A stretch of 64,000 nt of DNA, from the NCBI GenBank assembly GCA_913057775.1, contig CAJXOG010000004.1:124001-188000 (forward strand), written 5' to 3'. Origin of the DNA: an uncultured Fodinibius sp. Its GTDB lineage: Bacteria; Bacteroidota; Rhodothermia; Balneolales; Balneolaceae. A program made the translations under genes and the position numbers. Positions 43,113 to 52,529 of the stretch are shown in pieces. The stretch's first letter is position 1. Each line of letters opens with the position of its first letter. The notes under the pieces were generated by a model. That model saw nothing but the letters and a program-made list of their open reading frames with translations, was not told the DNA's origin and ran no database searches.

Positions 43113-46100
43113 ATGAAGTTGAAGGTACTATCTTTATTGGTATGTGCTTTCGGTTTGATGTTTGCCACCTCGGCATCTGCACAAGACGTTACCGTTTCGG
43201 GTACCGTTGTAGATGCTGTTGATGGGGAACCATTACCGGGAGTTACTGTTATGATACAAGGAACTAGTCAGGGTACGGCTACCGACCCCAATGGGACCTA
43301 TGAAATTGAGGCGCCCTCCGACGGTGTGCTCACATTTTCTTATGTTGGGTATATCCAACAAGAAATTGCCATTGAAGGGCGAACAACAATTGACGTTGAA
43401 TTGGAGGCCGATGTCTCTGAGCTTGACGAGGTTGTTGTAACTGGATATGGTGGAATGCAAACCAAGCGAGAGCTTACCGGTTCTATTACTTCGGTAAGTT
43501 CCGACGACATTGAAAATATGCCTGTACAAAGTACAGGAAGTTTGCTTCAAGGTCGTGCTGCTGGTGTTCAGGTAGCTACAACAAGTGGTACACCTGGTGG
43601 TGGCTTTGATATCAACATTCGTGGACAAGGTTCTATTAATGCTGAAACTCAGCCGCTATACATTGTTGACGGTGTTCAAATGAGTTTCTCCAACCAGAAT
43701 AACACAAATGACAACACCCCATTGAATGCGATTCCACCTGAAAATATTCAGTCTATTGAGGTTCTGAAGGATGCTGCTGCTGCTTCTATTTATGGAGCAC
43801 AAGCTGCCAACGGTGTTGTAATTATTACAACCAAGCGTGGTGTTGAAGGAACTACTCAGGTATCTGCATCTATTGAACGCGGGGTTACCCAACAGATCAA
43901 CAGCGTTGAATATTTTAACAGAGATCAATTTATCCAGTACTTCCAGGAAGCTATCGCGTATGATAACTTTGGAACGACTACTGGATTTGATGAATCTACG
44001 CGAACGGCCATTGATAATTTTTTCCGTCAAAACTACTTGCCACTTTGGGGATACGATGCTAGTACTCCCTATAACGAAGTAGCGAATACCGACTGGTATG
44101 ACTTCATTTCTCGAGAAGGAGTGAGTCAAAACTACAATGTTACGGTGAGCGGTGGTAATGAAGCAAGTCAGTATCGCATTTCAGCCAATTATGAAGATAC
44201 AGAAGGTTGGATTGACGGTAACGATTATTCGAACTATAGCTTGAATGGTAACTTTGACCAACAAATTACTGATAAATTCTCGACTCAGATGAATATTAAT
44301 CTGTCGAGTCAAGAATTTATTGGTCCATGCCAGGACGGATTTTTCATTAACTGTCCGGTATCTCAGGCATCATTTTCTTCCCCATTGACTCGTCCTTATA
44401 ATGATGATGGAAGCTACAGTCGTAACTTCCCTATTATTGGGCAAGCAAATAACCCTGCTATTGTAAAGAATGAGCAGGTACGAAGCACCGATGTACTGCA
44501 GATTATTGGTAGTTTGTCCGGTACTTACCAGTTTACCGATTGGTTGAGCCTGCGAACGCAAGCTAGCATGGACTACCGAAAAGAAGATGAGCGTGATTTC
44601 CGTAATCCTATTGCTGCTCCCGGTGATGGAGGTAGTTTGACTGAAATTACGGCTCCTACTTCCAACTTTCAGATTAGTTCAGTCTTAAACTTTGATCGTA
44701 CGCTGTATGAAGATCACAACGTTTCTGGTCTGGTTGGTTTTGAATATCGCCGAGACTTTACCAAGCAGTTTGCAACACGTGGTATTGGATTCCCGAATGA
44801 GTTGTTTACCCAGCTTAACTCAACGGCAACGCCTACTACGGCTGCTGGTTTTACCGACGAATTCCGACAAACGGGATACTTTGCGAACCTTAAGTACAAC
44901 TTTAACCAGAAGTACTTTGTTAGCTTGACGGGTCGTTACGACGGTTCTTCCAGATTCGGGGAAAATAATCGATTTGGATTCTTTCCTGCAGCATCTGTTG
45001 GTTGGAACATTAATGAGGAAGACTTCTTCAACGCTGATTTTGTTGACCTGTTGAAGCTTCGAGTAAGCTATGGTGAAACAGGAAACTCCGAAATTGGGCG
45101 TTATGCAGCAAGAGGTCTTTACGGAACTTCAGGTTCTTACTTAGGCGGAACTGGTTTGCGGCCTTCTCAGTTGGCTAATCAAAACCTGACCTGGGAAGAG
45201 TCTTCTCAGATTAACCTTGGTGTGGATTATAACCTGTTTGGAGATCGCATAACTGGTGCTATCGATGTATATCGAAAAGATAACACTGGTCTGCTTCTTA
45301 ATCAGCCATTGCCTAACGACAGTGGATTTGGTTCCATTACTCGAAACGTCGGTGAAGTACGAAATGATGGTGTCGAGTTTGAAATTCGCACTATGAATAT
45401 CAGTACCCGTGACTTCTCATGGAGTACAAACTTTAATATTGCTGTAAACAGAAACGAAGTCATGAAGCTGACTGAAGGCCAGGATGCACTTAATCCTAAT
45501 GGACTACAACCTGTTGCTGTTGGTCATTCCATTGAAGCATGGCAGGTAATTCCTTACGGTGGTGTAAACCCTGCTGACGGCCGACCCATGTGGAAAGACG
45601 CTGATGGAAACTTGACCTATAATCCTGATCCGGTAGACGATCTTCGCTTTTATGATGGAGCTGAGGAAGATCTGATTGGTGGATTTGGAACAAATCTTCA
45701 ATATAAAGGACTGTCACTGCGAGCATTCTTCCAGTACAGTTTTGGTCAAACAGCACTGCCTGAGCACGTTGTTGTATGGGGTATTAACCAGACCGGTGGT
45801 AGTTTAACCAACGGTATTGATCGACGCTTGGAAGAAGCATGGAAAGAACCAGGTGATATGGCCCAATTCCCAGCACCAACAACTGCTTTTACTTATCCCA
45901 ACTCAGAAGCAGGTTACTTTACTACTGCTACGGATAAGTTCTATGACGCTAGTTACATTCGTTTGAAAAATGTGACGTTGTCGTACAGCTTGCCTCCATC
46001 GGTAACTGATGCTGCAAACATTGGGAACGTCCGTTTGTATGTTACAGGATTGAACCTCGTTACCTGGACCAATTATCTTGGATATGACCCCGAGGTAGCT

Positions 46101-46172
46101 GGTGATGGTATTACGCAGGCATCTGTGCCGGTAGGACGTACCGTTAATGCTGGTATTGAAGTACAGTTTTAA
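43113..46172 (+). CDS. susC: SusC/RagA-family TonB-dependent outer-membrane transporter
   Basis: A 1019-aa outer-membrane channel. It has a signal peptide at 1-23 (SASAQ), a carboxypeptidase-regulatory-like beta-sandwich at about 27-100, TonB box LDEVVVTGYG at 104-113, and a plug domain to about residue 245 (IRGQGSINAETQPLYIVDG, VLKDAAAASIYGAQAANGV). A 22-strand barrel follows to the end with the RKDNTGLLLNQPLP and YDASYIRLKNVTLSY motifs typical of SusC. It pairs with the SusD lipoprotein 25 nt downstream as a pedal-bin importer energised by TonB. Without a hydrolase gene alongside, the ligand cannot be named; an amino-acid or peptide substrate would fit the window. Confidence 0.95.
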   Translation: MKLKVLSLLVCAFGLMFATSASAQDVTVSGTVVDAVDGEPLPGVTVMIQGTSQGTATDPNGTYEIEAPSDGVLTFSYVGYIQQEIAIEGRTTIDVELEADVSELDEVVVTGYGGMQTKRELTGSITSVSSDDIENMPVQSTGSLLQGRAAGVQVATTSGTPGGGFDINIRGQGSINAETQPLYIVDGVQMSFSNQNNTNDNTPLNAIPPENIQSIEVLKDAAAASIYGAQAANGVVIITTKRGVEGTTQVSASIERGVTQQINSVEYFNRDQFIQYFQEAIAYDNFGTTTGFDESTRTAIDNFFRQNYLPLWGYDASTPYNEVANTDWYDFISREGVSQNYNVTVSGGNEASQYRISANYEDTEGWIDGNDYSNYSLNGNFDQQITDKFSTQMNINLSSQEFIGPCQDGFFINCPVSQASFSSPLTRPYNDDGSYSRNFPIIGQANNPAIVKNEQVRSTDVLQIIGSLSGTYQFTDWLSLRTQASMDYRKEDERDFRNPIAAPGDGGSLTEITAPTSNFQISSVLNFDRTLYEDHNVSGLVGFEYRRDFTKQFATRGIGFPNELFTQLNSTATPTTAAGFTDEFRQTGYFANLKYNFNQKYFVSLTGRYDGSSRFGENNRFGFFPAASVGWNINEEDFFNADFVDLLKLRVSYGETGNSEIGRYAARGLYGTSGSYLGGTGLRPSQLANQNLTWEESSQINLGVDYNLFGDRITGAIDVYRKDNTGLLLNQPLPNDSGFGSITRNVGEVRNDGVEFEIRTMNISTRDFSWSTNFNIAVNRNEVMKLTEGQDALNPNGLQPVAVGHSIEAWQVIPYGGVNPADGRPMWKDADGNLTYNPDPVDDLRFYDGAEEDLIGGFGTNLQYKGLSLRAFFQYSFGQTALPEHVVVWGINQTGGSLTNGIDRRLEEAWKEPGDMAQFPAPTTAFTYPNSEAGYFTTATDKFYDASYIRLKNVTLSYSLPPSVTDAANIGNVRLYVTGLNLVTWTNYLGYDPEVAGDGITQASVPVGRTVNAGIEVQF

Positions 46173-46197
46173 ATAAAGAATTTAAAAATAATTTATT

Positions 46198-47688
46198 ATG
46201 AGATTTTTAAAATTATCATTAGTCGCAGTATTTGCTTTAACGCTGTTCTCTTGCGAGGACGTGTTGGACAATGCTGAGCCATCGACAGCAATTTCTCAGG
46301 AGAATGCACTTTCTAGTGCCGGAGGAGTTGATGCGATTAGAAATAGTATGTACAATCGTTTACAGTCATTTAGCTATGCCACTCAATATATGTTGGGGCC
46401 ATCAGCGCTGGCTGACGATTTAGCAAGTCGAACAGGATCAACCCGTCTTCTTGGGTATGTTGAAAATTCCAACGGTGTTGGAATGAGTAGTTGGGCGACA
46501 TCGTATGATCTTATCAACGATGCCAACCTGATTATCAACGGTATTGAAGATGGCGTGCTGGATCAAGCCGTTCAGGATCAATATCAAGGTGAAGCATATA
46601 TGCTGCGTGCATTTGCCTATCACCACTTGGTTAGAACGTTTGGATACGAGCCGGGCATGACACCATCTTCTGGTGGCGGAGCTGGCTGGGAACTCGGTGT
46701 TATCATCCGATCTATGCCCACCCTTTCTGACACCGATGCTTCGTACCGACCACGGAAACCTGTTAGCCAAGTTTATAGCCTCATCAGAGATGATCTTGAC
46801 CAAGCTATCTCATTACTGAGCAATGGCGATGCTGGACAGCGTTCGTATGTTACACTTGCAGCAGTCCAAGCGCTGCGTGCCCGTGTAGAACTGTACGCTG
46901 GTAATGACCAGGCTGCAGACGACTACGCATCTGATGCGTTGTCGAACACTTCTGCTTCCATAGCTTCAGCAGGCCAGGTAGACGGTATGTTCGATGAAAC
47001 AAGTGGATTGAATCCCGAAAGTATCTTTGAAGTTGTCGTCGATCCTAGTACTGAATCGTTGGGAGTGAATGACGCGCTGAGCGTTTACACCTCTCAACAA
47101 TACAATGCAATAGTGCCATCACAAGACGTTATGGATCTTTATGACACCAATGACGCGCGTTTAGCATGGTTCGGTCCCTGCTTTGATGAGCTGAGTGGTG
47201 CAACAGGTTCAGCAGTAAGTGGATGCTTAGCTACCCACCCATCTATTGCAGGTGGAAGCGAAGAGCTTGAGCTTCAAAAGTGGGAAGCAGAACAAGGTCA
47301 ATATGCTGATAACATTCCATTCTTCCGTGTGTCTGAGATGTATCTCATTCAAGCAGAAGCACGTGTTGGTGATGCAACTGGAGATCCTTTAACTCCCTTG
47401 AACACTGTTAGAACCAATCGTGGTCTTGCAGCACTTACAGGTGCGGTAACACTTGATGATGTACTTGAAGAGAAGCGGAGAGAGTTTATTGGCGAAGGTC
47501 AACGATTCTTCGACTTGAAAAGATTAGGACGAACAATTCGAAAGCCACCTGAAATTACGAACACTAATGTTCAGGATGTACCCTATACCGATTATAAGGT
47601 CTTGGATAACATCCCATACAACCAGGTCAGTTTGTCTGAGTCTAATGCTCCCGCGGATTCTGTATTGATTCAAAATCCCGGATACTAA
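46198..47688 (+). CDS. susD: RagB/SusD-family nutrient-binding lipoprotein
   Basis: A 496-aa surface lipoprotein with lipobox LFSC (C19). It shows the SusD plan of TPR-like helices with an inserted binding region: NDANLIINGIEDG near 100-112, MLRAFAYHHLVRTFG at about 133-147, and the C-terminal FFRVSEMYLIQAEARVG and LEEKRREFIGEGQRFFDLKRLGR signatures, the latter at about 420-442. It caps the SusC channel on the outside and binds the imported ligand. It follows susC by 25 nt and precedes a small lipoprotein by 40 nt; the three should form one transcript ending at the strong hairpin at 48221. Confidence 0.95.
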   Translation: MRFLKLSLVAVFALTLFSCEDVLDNAEPSTAISQENALSSAGGVDAIRNSMYNRLQSFSYATQYMLGPSALADDLASRTGSTRLLGYVENSNGVGMSSWATSYDLINDANLIINGIEDGVLDQAVQDQYQGEAYMLRAFAYHHLVRTFGYEPGMTPSSGGGAGWELGVIIRSMPTLSDTDASYRPRKPVSQVYSLIRDDLDQAISLLSNGDAGQRSYVTLAAVQALRARVELYAGNDQAADDYASDALSNTSASIASAGQVDGMFDETSGLNPESIFEVVVDPSTESLGVNDALSVYTSQQYNAIVPSQDVMDLYDTNDARLAWFGPCFDELSGATGSAVSGCLATHPSIAGGSEELELQKWEAEQGQYADNIPFFRVSEMYLIQAEARVGDATGDPLTPLNTVRTNRGLAALTGAVTLDDVLEEKRREFIGEGQRFFDLKRLGRTIRKPPEITNTNVQDVPYTDYKVLDNIPYNQVSLSESNAPADSVLIQNPGY

Positions 47689-47728
47689 TATTGACCAATT
47701 CTAAAATGAAATTTAAAAATGTTTAATT

Positions 47729-48193
47729 ATGATATTTAAAAAACTAGGTTCACACTTATTGATAGCTGCCTTGTTGGTAGTATCAGTATCAAGTTGTGAT
47801 GATTTATTTAAAAAGCATGATAATTCTTATCAGGGACCTGATAAGGTAGAGTTCACTCCACTGTCAACCGTTTTACAAATCGGTGCTGGCCAGTCAACTA
47901 CAGCAAGTACGACTGCTCAACTGATTGGAGAGCAGCGAGATAGTGATCTTACCTTTGATGTGATTGTAGTTGACAGCTTAACGACTGCAGATCAGGATGA
48001 TTACTCCTTGCCTGCAAATTCAGTTACCATTGAAGCCAACTCAAGTGCTGCTCCATTTGACGTATTAGTCAATGGAGACAACTTGAACGCTGGTGAAGTT
48101 GTTGACATAGCTGTTCAACTGCAGGGTACAGATGGTGTTGAGCCAGCTGAAAACCTCAAGACATTTACGGTGACCCTCCAAAGTACCAACTAG
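47729..48193 (+). CDS. Small surface lipoprotein of the SusCD set
   Basis: A 154-aa lipoprotein (lipobox region SVSSC, C23) with a single beta-sandwich from about residue 40 to the end. The pattern DQDDYSLPANSVTIEANSS, with ALTVxVxG-like strands (APFDVLVNGDNLNAGEVVDI), resembles the DUF1735/DUF4843/BACON-like Ig domains that often accompany SusD proteins. It is third in the susC-susD order and probably sits on the outer leaflet with them. The exact family is uncertain, and no enzyme motif is present. Confidence 0.75.
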   Translation: MIFKKLGSHLLIAALLVVSVSSCDDLFKKHDNSYQGPDKVEFTPLSTVLQIGAGQSTTASTTAQLIGEQRDSDLTFDVIVVDSLTTADQDDYSLPANSVTIEANSSAAPFDVLVNGDNLNAGEVVDIAVQLQGTDGVEPAENLKTFTVTLQSTN

Positions 48194-48220
48194 GTCATAC
48201 GTAACGTCTGTTAATTATTT

Positions 48221-48252
48221 AAGCCGCCTCGATTTCGAGGCGGCTTTTTTTA
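48221..48252 (+). terminator. Strong terminator of the susCD operon
   Basis: AAGCCGCCTCG (48221-48231) pairs perfectly with CGAGGCGGCTT (48236-48246) around ATTT, followed by TTTTTTTATT. Confidence 0.9.
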
Positions 48253-48546
48253 TTGCCGCTTATACCAACATAATTCGTCTTATAACACGTGCATTGATTT
48301 TCAACCTATTTCTAAAAAGGTTGGCATCGACTTTGGGATCAGGGATACTCCCAAACACTTTTACAATTAAACCAGGGCTCCAGAATTATAATGCGTACCC
48401 CCCCTTATGGGGCTCTAACACAAGTTTACGTATAAAAACCAGGGCTACTCATGTTGTCTGTTTGAAATAGTCAGGCGGGCAATACGATCTATGTATATCA
48501 ATGCATGGGTCCGTTTAACTATAACAGTAAGTAAACGAGGTAGTCT
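48253..48546. other. Leader region upstream of the truncated SusC
   Basis: About 290 bp without coding character. It holds a 7-bp hairpin TTTGGGA/TCCCAAA (48332-48355), CAACC/GGTTG around the preceding run, a CCCC-TTAT-GGGG hairpin near 48398-48412, and AACCAGGGCT twice (48370 and 48437). It may be an untranslated leader of the following gene. No promoter word is convincing. Confidence 0.4.
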
Positions 48547-49386
48547 ATGTTTAAAAAGTTACTTTTAATAGTAATGGCTTGTCTTGTTTCGTTTGGATCT
48601 ACTTTTGCGCAGTCCGGAACGATAACAGGTACAGTAACCGATCAAAGTTCGGGTGAAACATTACCCAGCGTAAACGTCTTTATCGTTGAATTGCAGCGGG
48701 GAGCTGCTACCAACGCTCAGGGTGAGTTTACGATCGAAGGAGTTGACTACGGTACCTATACCGTACGCGCCAGCTTTGTTGGGTATGATACGTTCGAACA
48801 ACAGGTCACAGTTGATCGGTCAACAGTCACGCTCGATATTCCACTCGCATCTACAATGCAGCAGCTTGATGATGTTGTTGTGACAGCTTACGGTGTTGAG
48901 CAGGATATGAATGATCTTCCTTATTCTGCCGAGCAGGTGGACGGTGAGATTGTTGCTGAAAATCGAAGCGATAACTTTGTAAGTTCCTTGAGCGGCCGTG
49001 TTTCCGGTCTTAAAGTAAGTCAATCAAACGGAATGGGCGGTTCCACGAATATTGTAATGCGCGGGTACAAGTCTATTTCCGGAAATAAACAGGTGCTCTT
49101 CGTCGTTGACGGCGTTCCCTATGCAAACCAGGAGTTCAACAATGATGACGTTGAAGCTGGCTTTGCAGCATACGACTATGGGAGCACCGGTATTGACGTA
49201 AACCCGGATAACATTGCATCCGTAAACGTGTTGAAAGGACCAGCTGCAGCAGCGTTGTATGGTTCTCGTGCATCAAACGGTGCAATTGTTATTCAAACCA
49301 AGACCGGCCAAAAGGGCAATCGTCCTGTTGAGGTAACCTTTAACTCCAGCGCTACGGTCAATAAGGTTAATCCCAATACATACTAA
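48547..49386 (+). CDS. SusC-like protein ending after its plug domain (barrel missing)
   Basis: 279 aa with a normal start and stop. It has a signal peptide at 1-22 (STFAQ), a regulatory-like beta-sandwich at about 24-100, TonB box LDDVVVTAYG at 107-116, and a plug domain to about 262 (VMRGYKSISGNKQVLFVVDG, VLKGPAAAALYGSRASNGAIV). It stops at the point where the first barrel strand of a SusC should begin (VEVTFNSSATVNKVN). About 700 residues are absent compared with the intact SusC at 43113-46172. The stop codon is only 10 bp from that of the converging GWxTD gene, with no terminator, which suggests a deletion junction. It could be a remnant or a plug-only decoy that still reaches TonB. I treat it as truncated. 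Confidence 0.8.
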   Translation: MFKKLLLIVMACLVSFGSTFAQSGTITGTVTDQSSGETLPSVNVFIVELQRGAATNAQGEFTIEGVDYGTYTVRASFVGYDTFEQQVTVDRSTVTLDIPLASTMQQLDDVVVTAYGVEQDMNDLPYSAEQVDGEIVAENRSDNFVSSLSGRVSGLKVSQSNGMGGSTNIVMRGYKSISGNKQVLFVVDGVPYANQEFNNDDVEAGFAAYDYGSTGIDVNPDNIASVNVLKGPAAAALYGSRASNGAIVIQTKTGQKGNRPVEVTFNSSATVNKVNPNTY

Positions 49387-49396
49387 CTAAATCACC

Positions 49397-50836
49397 TTAC
49401 AAGTTCCGGCGCATAATAGATCCTGATAACCACAATTCAACTTGCTGATATTGGAGATTAAAGTATGACTGTGACCGCCTGAGAATATAGTGATCAAATG
49501 GAAAGAATTCGGTTTTATTTCGAGGCTCAAAGAAATAAAAGTTTCTCTCCGGATCAGATCGGTTATATGAATATGACCAATACATTTCGTCTAATCGTTC
49601 ATCAACATACCAGGGCGGACCCAAGAGAATATACATCATTCCCGGATCCGTTTTCCAGCCCTCTTTAAAGTTTGAAAACTGCTTGTTAGCTTCTTCCACC
49701 CGATTATAAAACTTCTTGAGTACACTTTTGGTACGACTCTTATTACCAATATTTTTCAGCCAAAATCGGTCAACAGAAGCTTTTAGCGAGTCGGGATCAT
49801 TAATAGCCATTAAGTTCTCATACTCCTTCTCGCGCATTAAATAAACCAGGGGCTGGGCCAATTCTCGAGCCGACTTTATTGAGGGATAGTTTTTACTTTT
49901 GACTGCAAAATCACGGGCTTTATATGCTTCATCAGATTCCTCAGAAGAGATATTAGTCTGCACTTCAAAACGGTAGTTACCACGCTGCTGATTTCCAAAG
50001 GTAAATTCAATAAGTACATTTCCGGGCTCTATCAATTTACGCTGGGTAGATTGGATAACTTCTTCTTCGTTATAGTCAATGCCTTTGTATTGAATGCTCG
50101 AGGGGCTGTAATTATTGTAGTGCATGGGTCGGGCGTACGACGTATCTGATTCAAAGCTAAGTAGCTGTGAATCAATGACCAGCGGTTCGCTGGAGTTATT
50201 ATTGGTAACTTGGAATACAAACTTCAGTGAATCCACGCGGCCGGGCACATCATAAGTGGTTATGGGAGACCAAGACGGATTTTCTGAACTCATATTTTTT
50301 CCTTCCATCCGAATATTTGTGAGGTTAGATACATTGCTTTCGGGGTTAGGAAGGTAGGTTTCAGTAGAGTGTGTGATTTTTTTATCCGAGCTTTTATCAG
50401 TGAGAGTAAAATTAATGGTGTATCGTCCCGGCCCTACGTCAAGTGTCTGCTGAAAAGTATGAATCTGCTGGCTGTATACGATATTGGGATCTTCTTTTTC
50501 GATATCAACTTCATACTGCTTTGATCCAATAATATTATCAGGATTGGTTTGATTTATAACTTGAACGTTAATAGAAAGGTTAGAAATATATTTGTCACCC
50601 TCTTTGTTATAAATAAGGCTTCCCAATACAATATCAGCTGCAATATCGATTTTAGGCTCTCCTTGATTGTCGATTAATCCGATGGCAGAAAAACGAACTT
50701 CAGGATATCCATCTCTGAAATTATAGTCTGACCCGCGCTCAATGTCGGGATTCATGGATTTGGCACATCCCATTAATCCAATCACAAGGATCAAAAGATA
50801 TTTAAGGAACCACGTTTTTTGTATATATGAATTCAT
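49397..50836 (-). CDS. GWxTD-domain lipoprotein, paralogue 2
   Basis: A 479-aa paralogue of 41257-42693 with lipobox LMGC (C24). The same layout is present: a beta-rich region to about 330, then the GWxTD domain with FWLKNIGNKSRTKSVLKKFY, SNFKEGWKTDPGMMYILLG and the closing VELWLSGSIMRR. Long stretches around the domain are nearly identical between the two (RVEEANKQFSNFKEGWKTD), while the N-terminal beta region has diverged. This indicates an old duplication rather than a recent copy. Its 3' end abuts the truncated SusC gene. Function is unknown; surface or periplasmic localisation follows from the signal. Confidence 0.88.
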   Translation of the reverse strand: MNSYIQKTWFLKYLLILVIGLMGCAKSMNPDIERGSDYNFRDGYPEVRFSAIGLIDNQGEPKIDIAADIVLGSLIYNKEGDKYISNLSINVQVINQTNPDNIIGSKQYEVDIEKEDPNIVYSQQIHTFQQTLDVGPGRYTINFTLTDKSSDKKITHSTETYLPNPESNVSNLTNIRMEGKNMSSENPSWSPITTYDVPGRVDSLKFVFQVTNNNSSEPLVIDSQLLSFESDTSYARPMHYNNYSPSSIQYKGIDYNEEEVIQSTQRKLIEPGNVLIEFTFGNQQRGNYRFEVQTNISSEESDEAYKARDFAVKSKNYPSIKSARELAQPLVYLMREKEYENLMAINDPDSLKASVDRFWLKNIGNKSRTKSVLKKFYNRVEEANKQFSNFKEGWKTDPGMMYILLGPPWYVDERLDEMYWSYSYNRSDPERNFYFFEPRNKTEFFPFDHYILRRSQSYFNLQYQQVELWLSGSIMRRNL

Positions 50837-51074
50837 AAAAGATACAGTTAAAAGATATTGGAAAGACTTAATACAGCATCCAAATTTTAATATACCAATT
50901 GCTTAAAACTTTTAAAGTATTAGTTCTGTTTTATAATCAGTTGTCTATATGCGATAACGTTTATAGTTATAATTTCATACATTGGTATGTTTTTAAATAA
51001 AACTATTATATACGGCAAAACATTTCTCAGCATATTTAGAAAGAATAAATTTTACAGTAAAAGAAAAGAATTAA

Positions 51075-52508
51075 ATGAGTATTAGCGAACGACGAACGAA
51101 AATTGTTTGCACCCTTGGTCCCAGCAGTAATACAGAGGAAAAAATCGATAAGCTGGTGAGAAATGGGATGAATATTGCCCGGATTAACTTTTCTCACGGC
51201 ACGCACGAAGAAAATGGCAAAGTCATCCAAAATGTAAGAAAAGTAGCTGATCGGTATGGGATTAGTCTCCCTATTTTAGCGGATCTGCAGGGTCCGAAAA
51301 TCCGCATTGGAACGATGAAAGATGGGGGACAGGAGGTAGAGTCCGGAGATTATGTTACGCTAACAACGGAAGACGTCGAGGGTACTTCTGAAACCATTCC
51401 CGTTGATTATAAGGGGTTAATCAATGATGCCATAGAAGGTAACCGACTGCTGATTGATGATGGATTGCTTGAGCTCAAAGTGATTAAAAAAAATGAATCA
51501 TCATTGGTAGCACAGGTGGTTGTCGGCGGATTATTAAAATCGCGCAAAGGGCTTAATTTGCCGGATGTAGATTTGTCGATGTCTTCACTCACCGAGAAGG
51601 ATATTGAGGATCTTGAATATGCAATTTCACAAGGTGTGGATTATGTGGCTATGTCCTTTGTTCGTTCTGCTGATGATATTCAGGAGGTTATTTCGAGGGT
51701 ACGGGCTAAAGGTTCCAACGCCGGCATTGTCGCAAAGATCGAGAAGCCCGAAGCAGTTACGGTTATTGATGATATCATCGAAGAGTCCAGCGGTATTATG
51801 GTTGCCCGGGGTGATCTTGGGATAGAAATAGCCAGTGAAAGGGTCCCCATGGTGCAAAAAAATATTATTGATAAATGTCGTCAGGCTGGGAAACCGGTAA
51901 TTACCGCTACACAAATGCTCGACTCGATGATCGAAAATCCCCGACCAACACGTGCTGAAAGCTCAGATGTAGCTAATGCCGTACTCGATGGGACCGATGC
52001 GGTAATGCTTTCCGGCGAAACCGCTGCGGGAGATTACCCGGTGGAAGCCGTTAAGACAATGGATAAAATTTGTGGCTTGGTAGAGAAAGATGCCGACCAT
52101 ATCTACAATAGCTTGGAGTATCGCAAACCTGAGTGGAAAGAGAAACAGGTGATTGAATCGCTGGCGTATTCCTGTGTTATGTTAGCGGAAAATGTGGATG
52201 CAAAAGTCATTAGCACTATTACACATTCCGGCAGTACCGCCCGGCGTATTGCCAAGTTTAGGCCGAGGGTTCCCATTGTTGCGTTTACCGAGAGTGATGA
52301 AGTACGTAAGCAGCTGGGCATGGTTTGGGGGGTACAACCCATAAAAATTGATGAAATATTTGATACCGATAAGAGTGTAAAATTAATGGAAGAACATCTC
52401 AAAAATCATGGATTGGTAAATAAAGATGACCGTGCAATAATTGCAACGGGTATGCCAATTGCAAAGAAGGGTCGTACGAATATGATTAAAGTGAGTACGA
52501 TCGAATAA
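51075..52508 (+). CDS. pyk: Pyruvate kinase
   Basis: A 477-aa glycolytic enzyme making pyruvate and ATP from phosphoenolpyruvate. Diagnostic segments are RRTKIVCTLGPSS at 6-18, MNIARINFSHG near 36-46, the catalytic lysine in IVAKIEKPEAV, the metal-binding MVARGDLGIEI, and the ADP loop AATQMLDSMIENPRPTRAE-type sequence ending in SSDVANAVLDGTDAVMLSGE. The C-terminal allosteric domain is of standard length. The following TTG-started gene begins 21 nt after the stop, so the two may share a transcript. Confidence 0.97.
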   Translation: MSISERRTKIVCTLGPSSNTEEKIDKLVRNGMNIARINFSHGTHEENGKVIQNVRKVADRYGISLPILADLQGPKIRIGTMKDGGQEVESGDYVTLTTEDVEGTSETIPVDYKGLINDAIEGNRLLIDDGLLELKVIKKNESSLVAQVVVGGLLKSRKGLNLPDVDLSMSSLTEKDIEDLEYAISQGVDYVAMSFVRSADDIQEVISRVRAKGSNAGIVAKIEKPEAVTVIDDIIEESSGIMVARGDLGIEIASERVPMVQKNIIDKCRQAGKPVITATQMLDSMIENPRPTRAESSDVANAVLDGTDAVMLSGETAAGDYPVEAVKTMDKICGLVEKDADHIYNSLEYRKPEWKEKQVIESLAYSCVMLAENVDAKVISTITHSGSTARRIAKFRPRVPIVAFTESDEVRKQLGMVWGVQPIKIDEIFDTDKSVKLMEEHLKNHGLVNKDDRAIIATGMPIAKKGRTNMIKVSTIE

Positions 52509-52529
52509 CAGAAAATTAATGATTAAACT

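Noticed and set aside
48370-48446. AACCAGGGCT direct repeat in the leader of the truncated SusC gene, considered as a CRISPR-like or binding-site array
   Set aside because: Only two 10-bp copies, 67 bp apart, with no further units. Too little to support an array.
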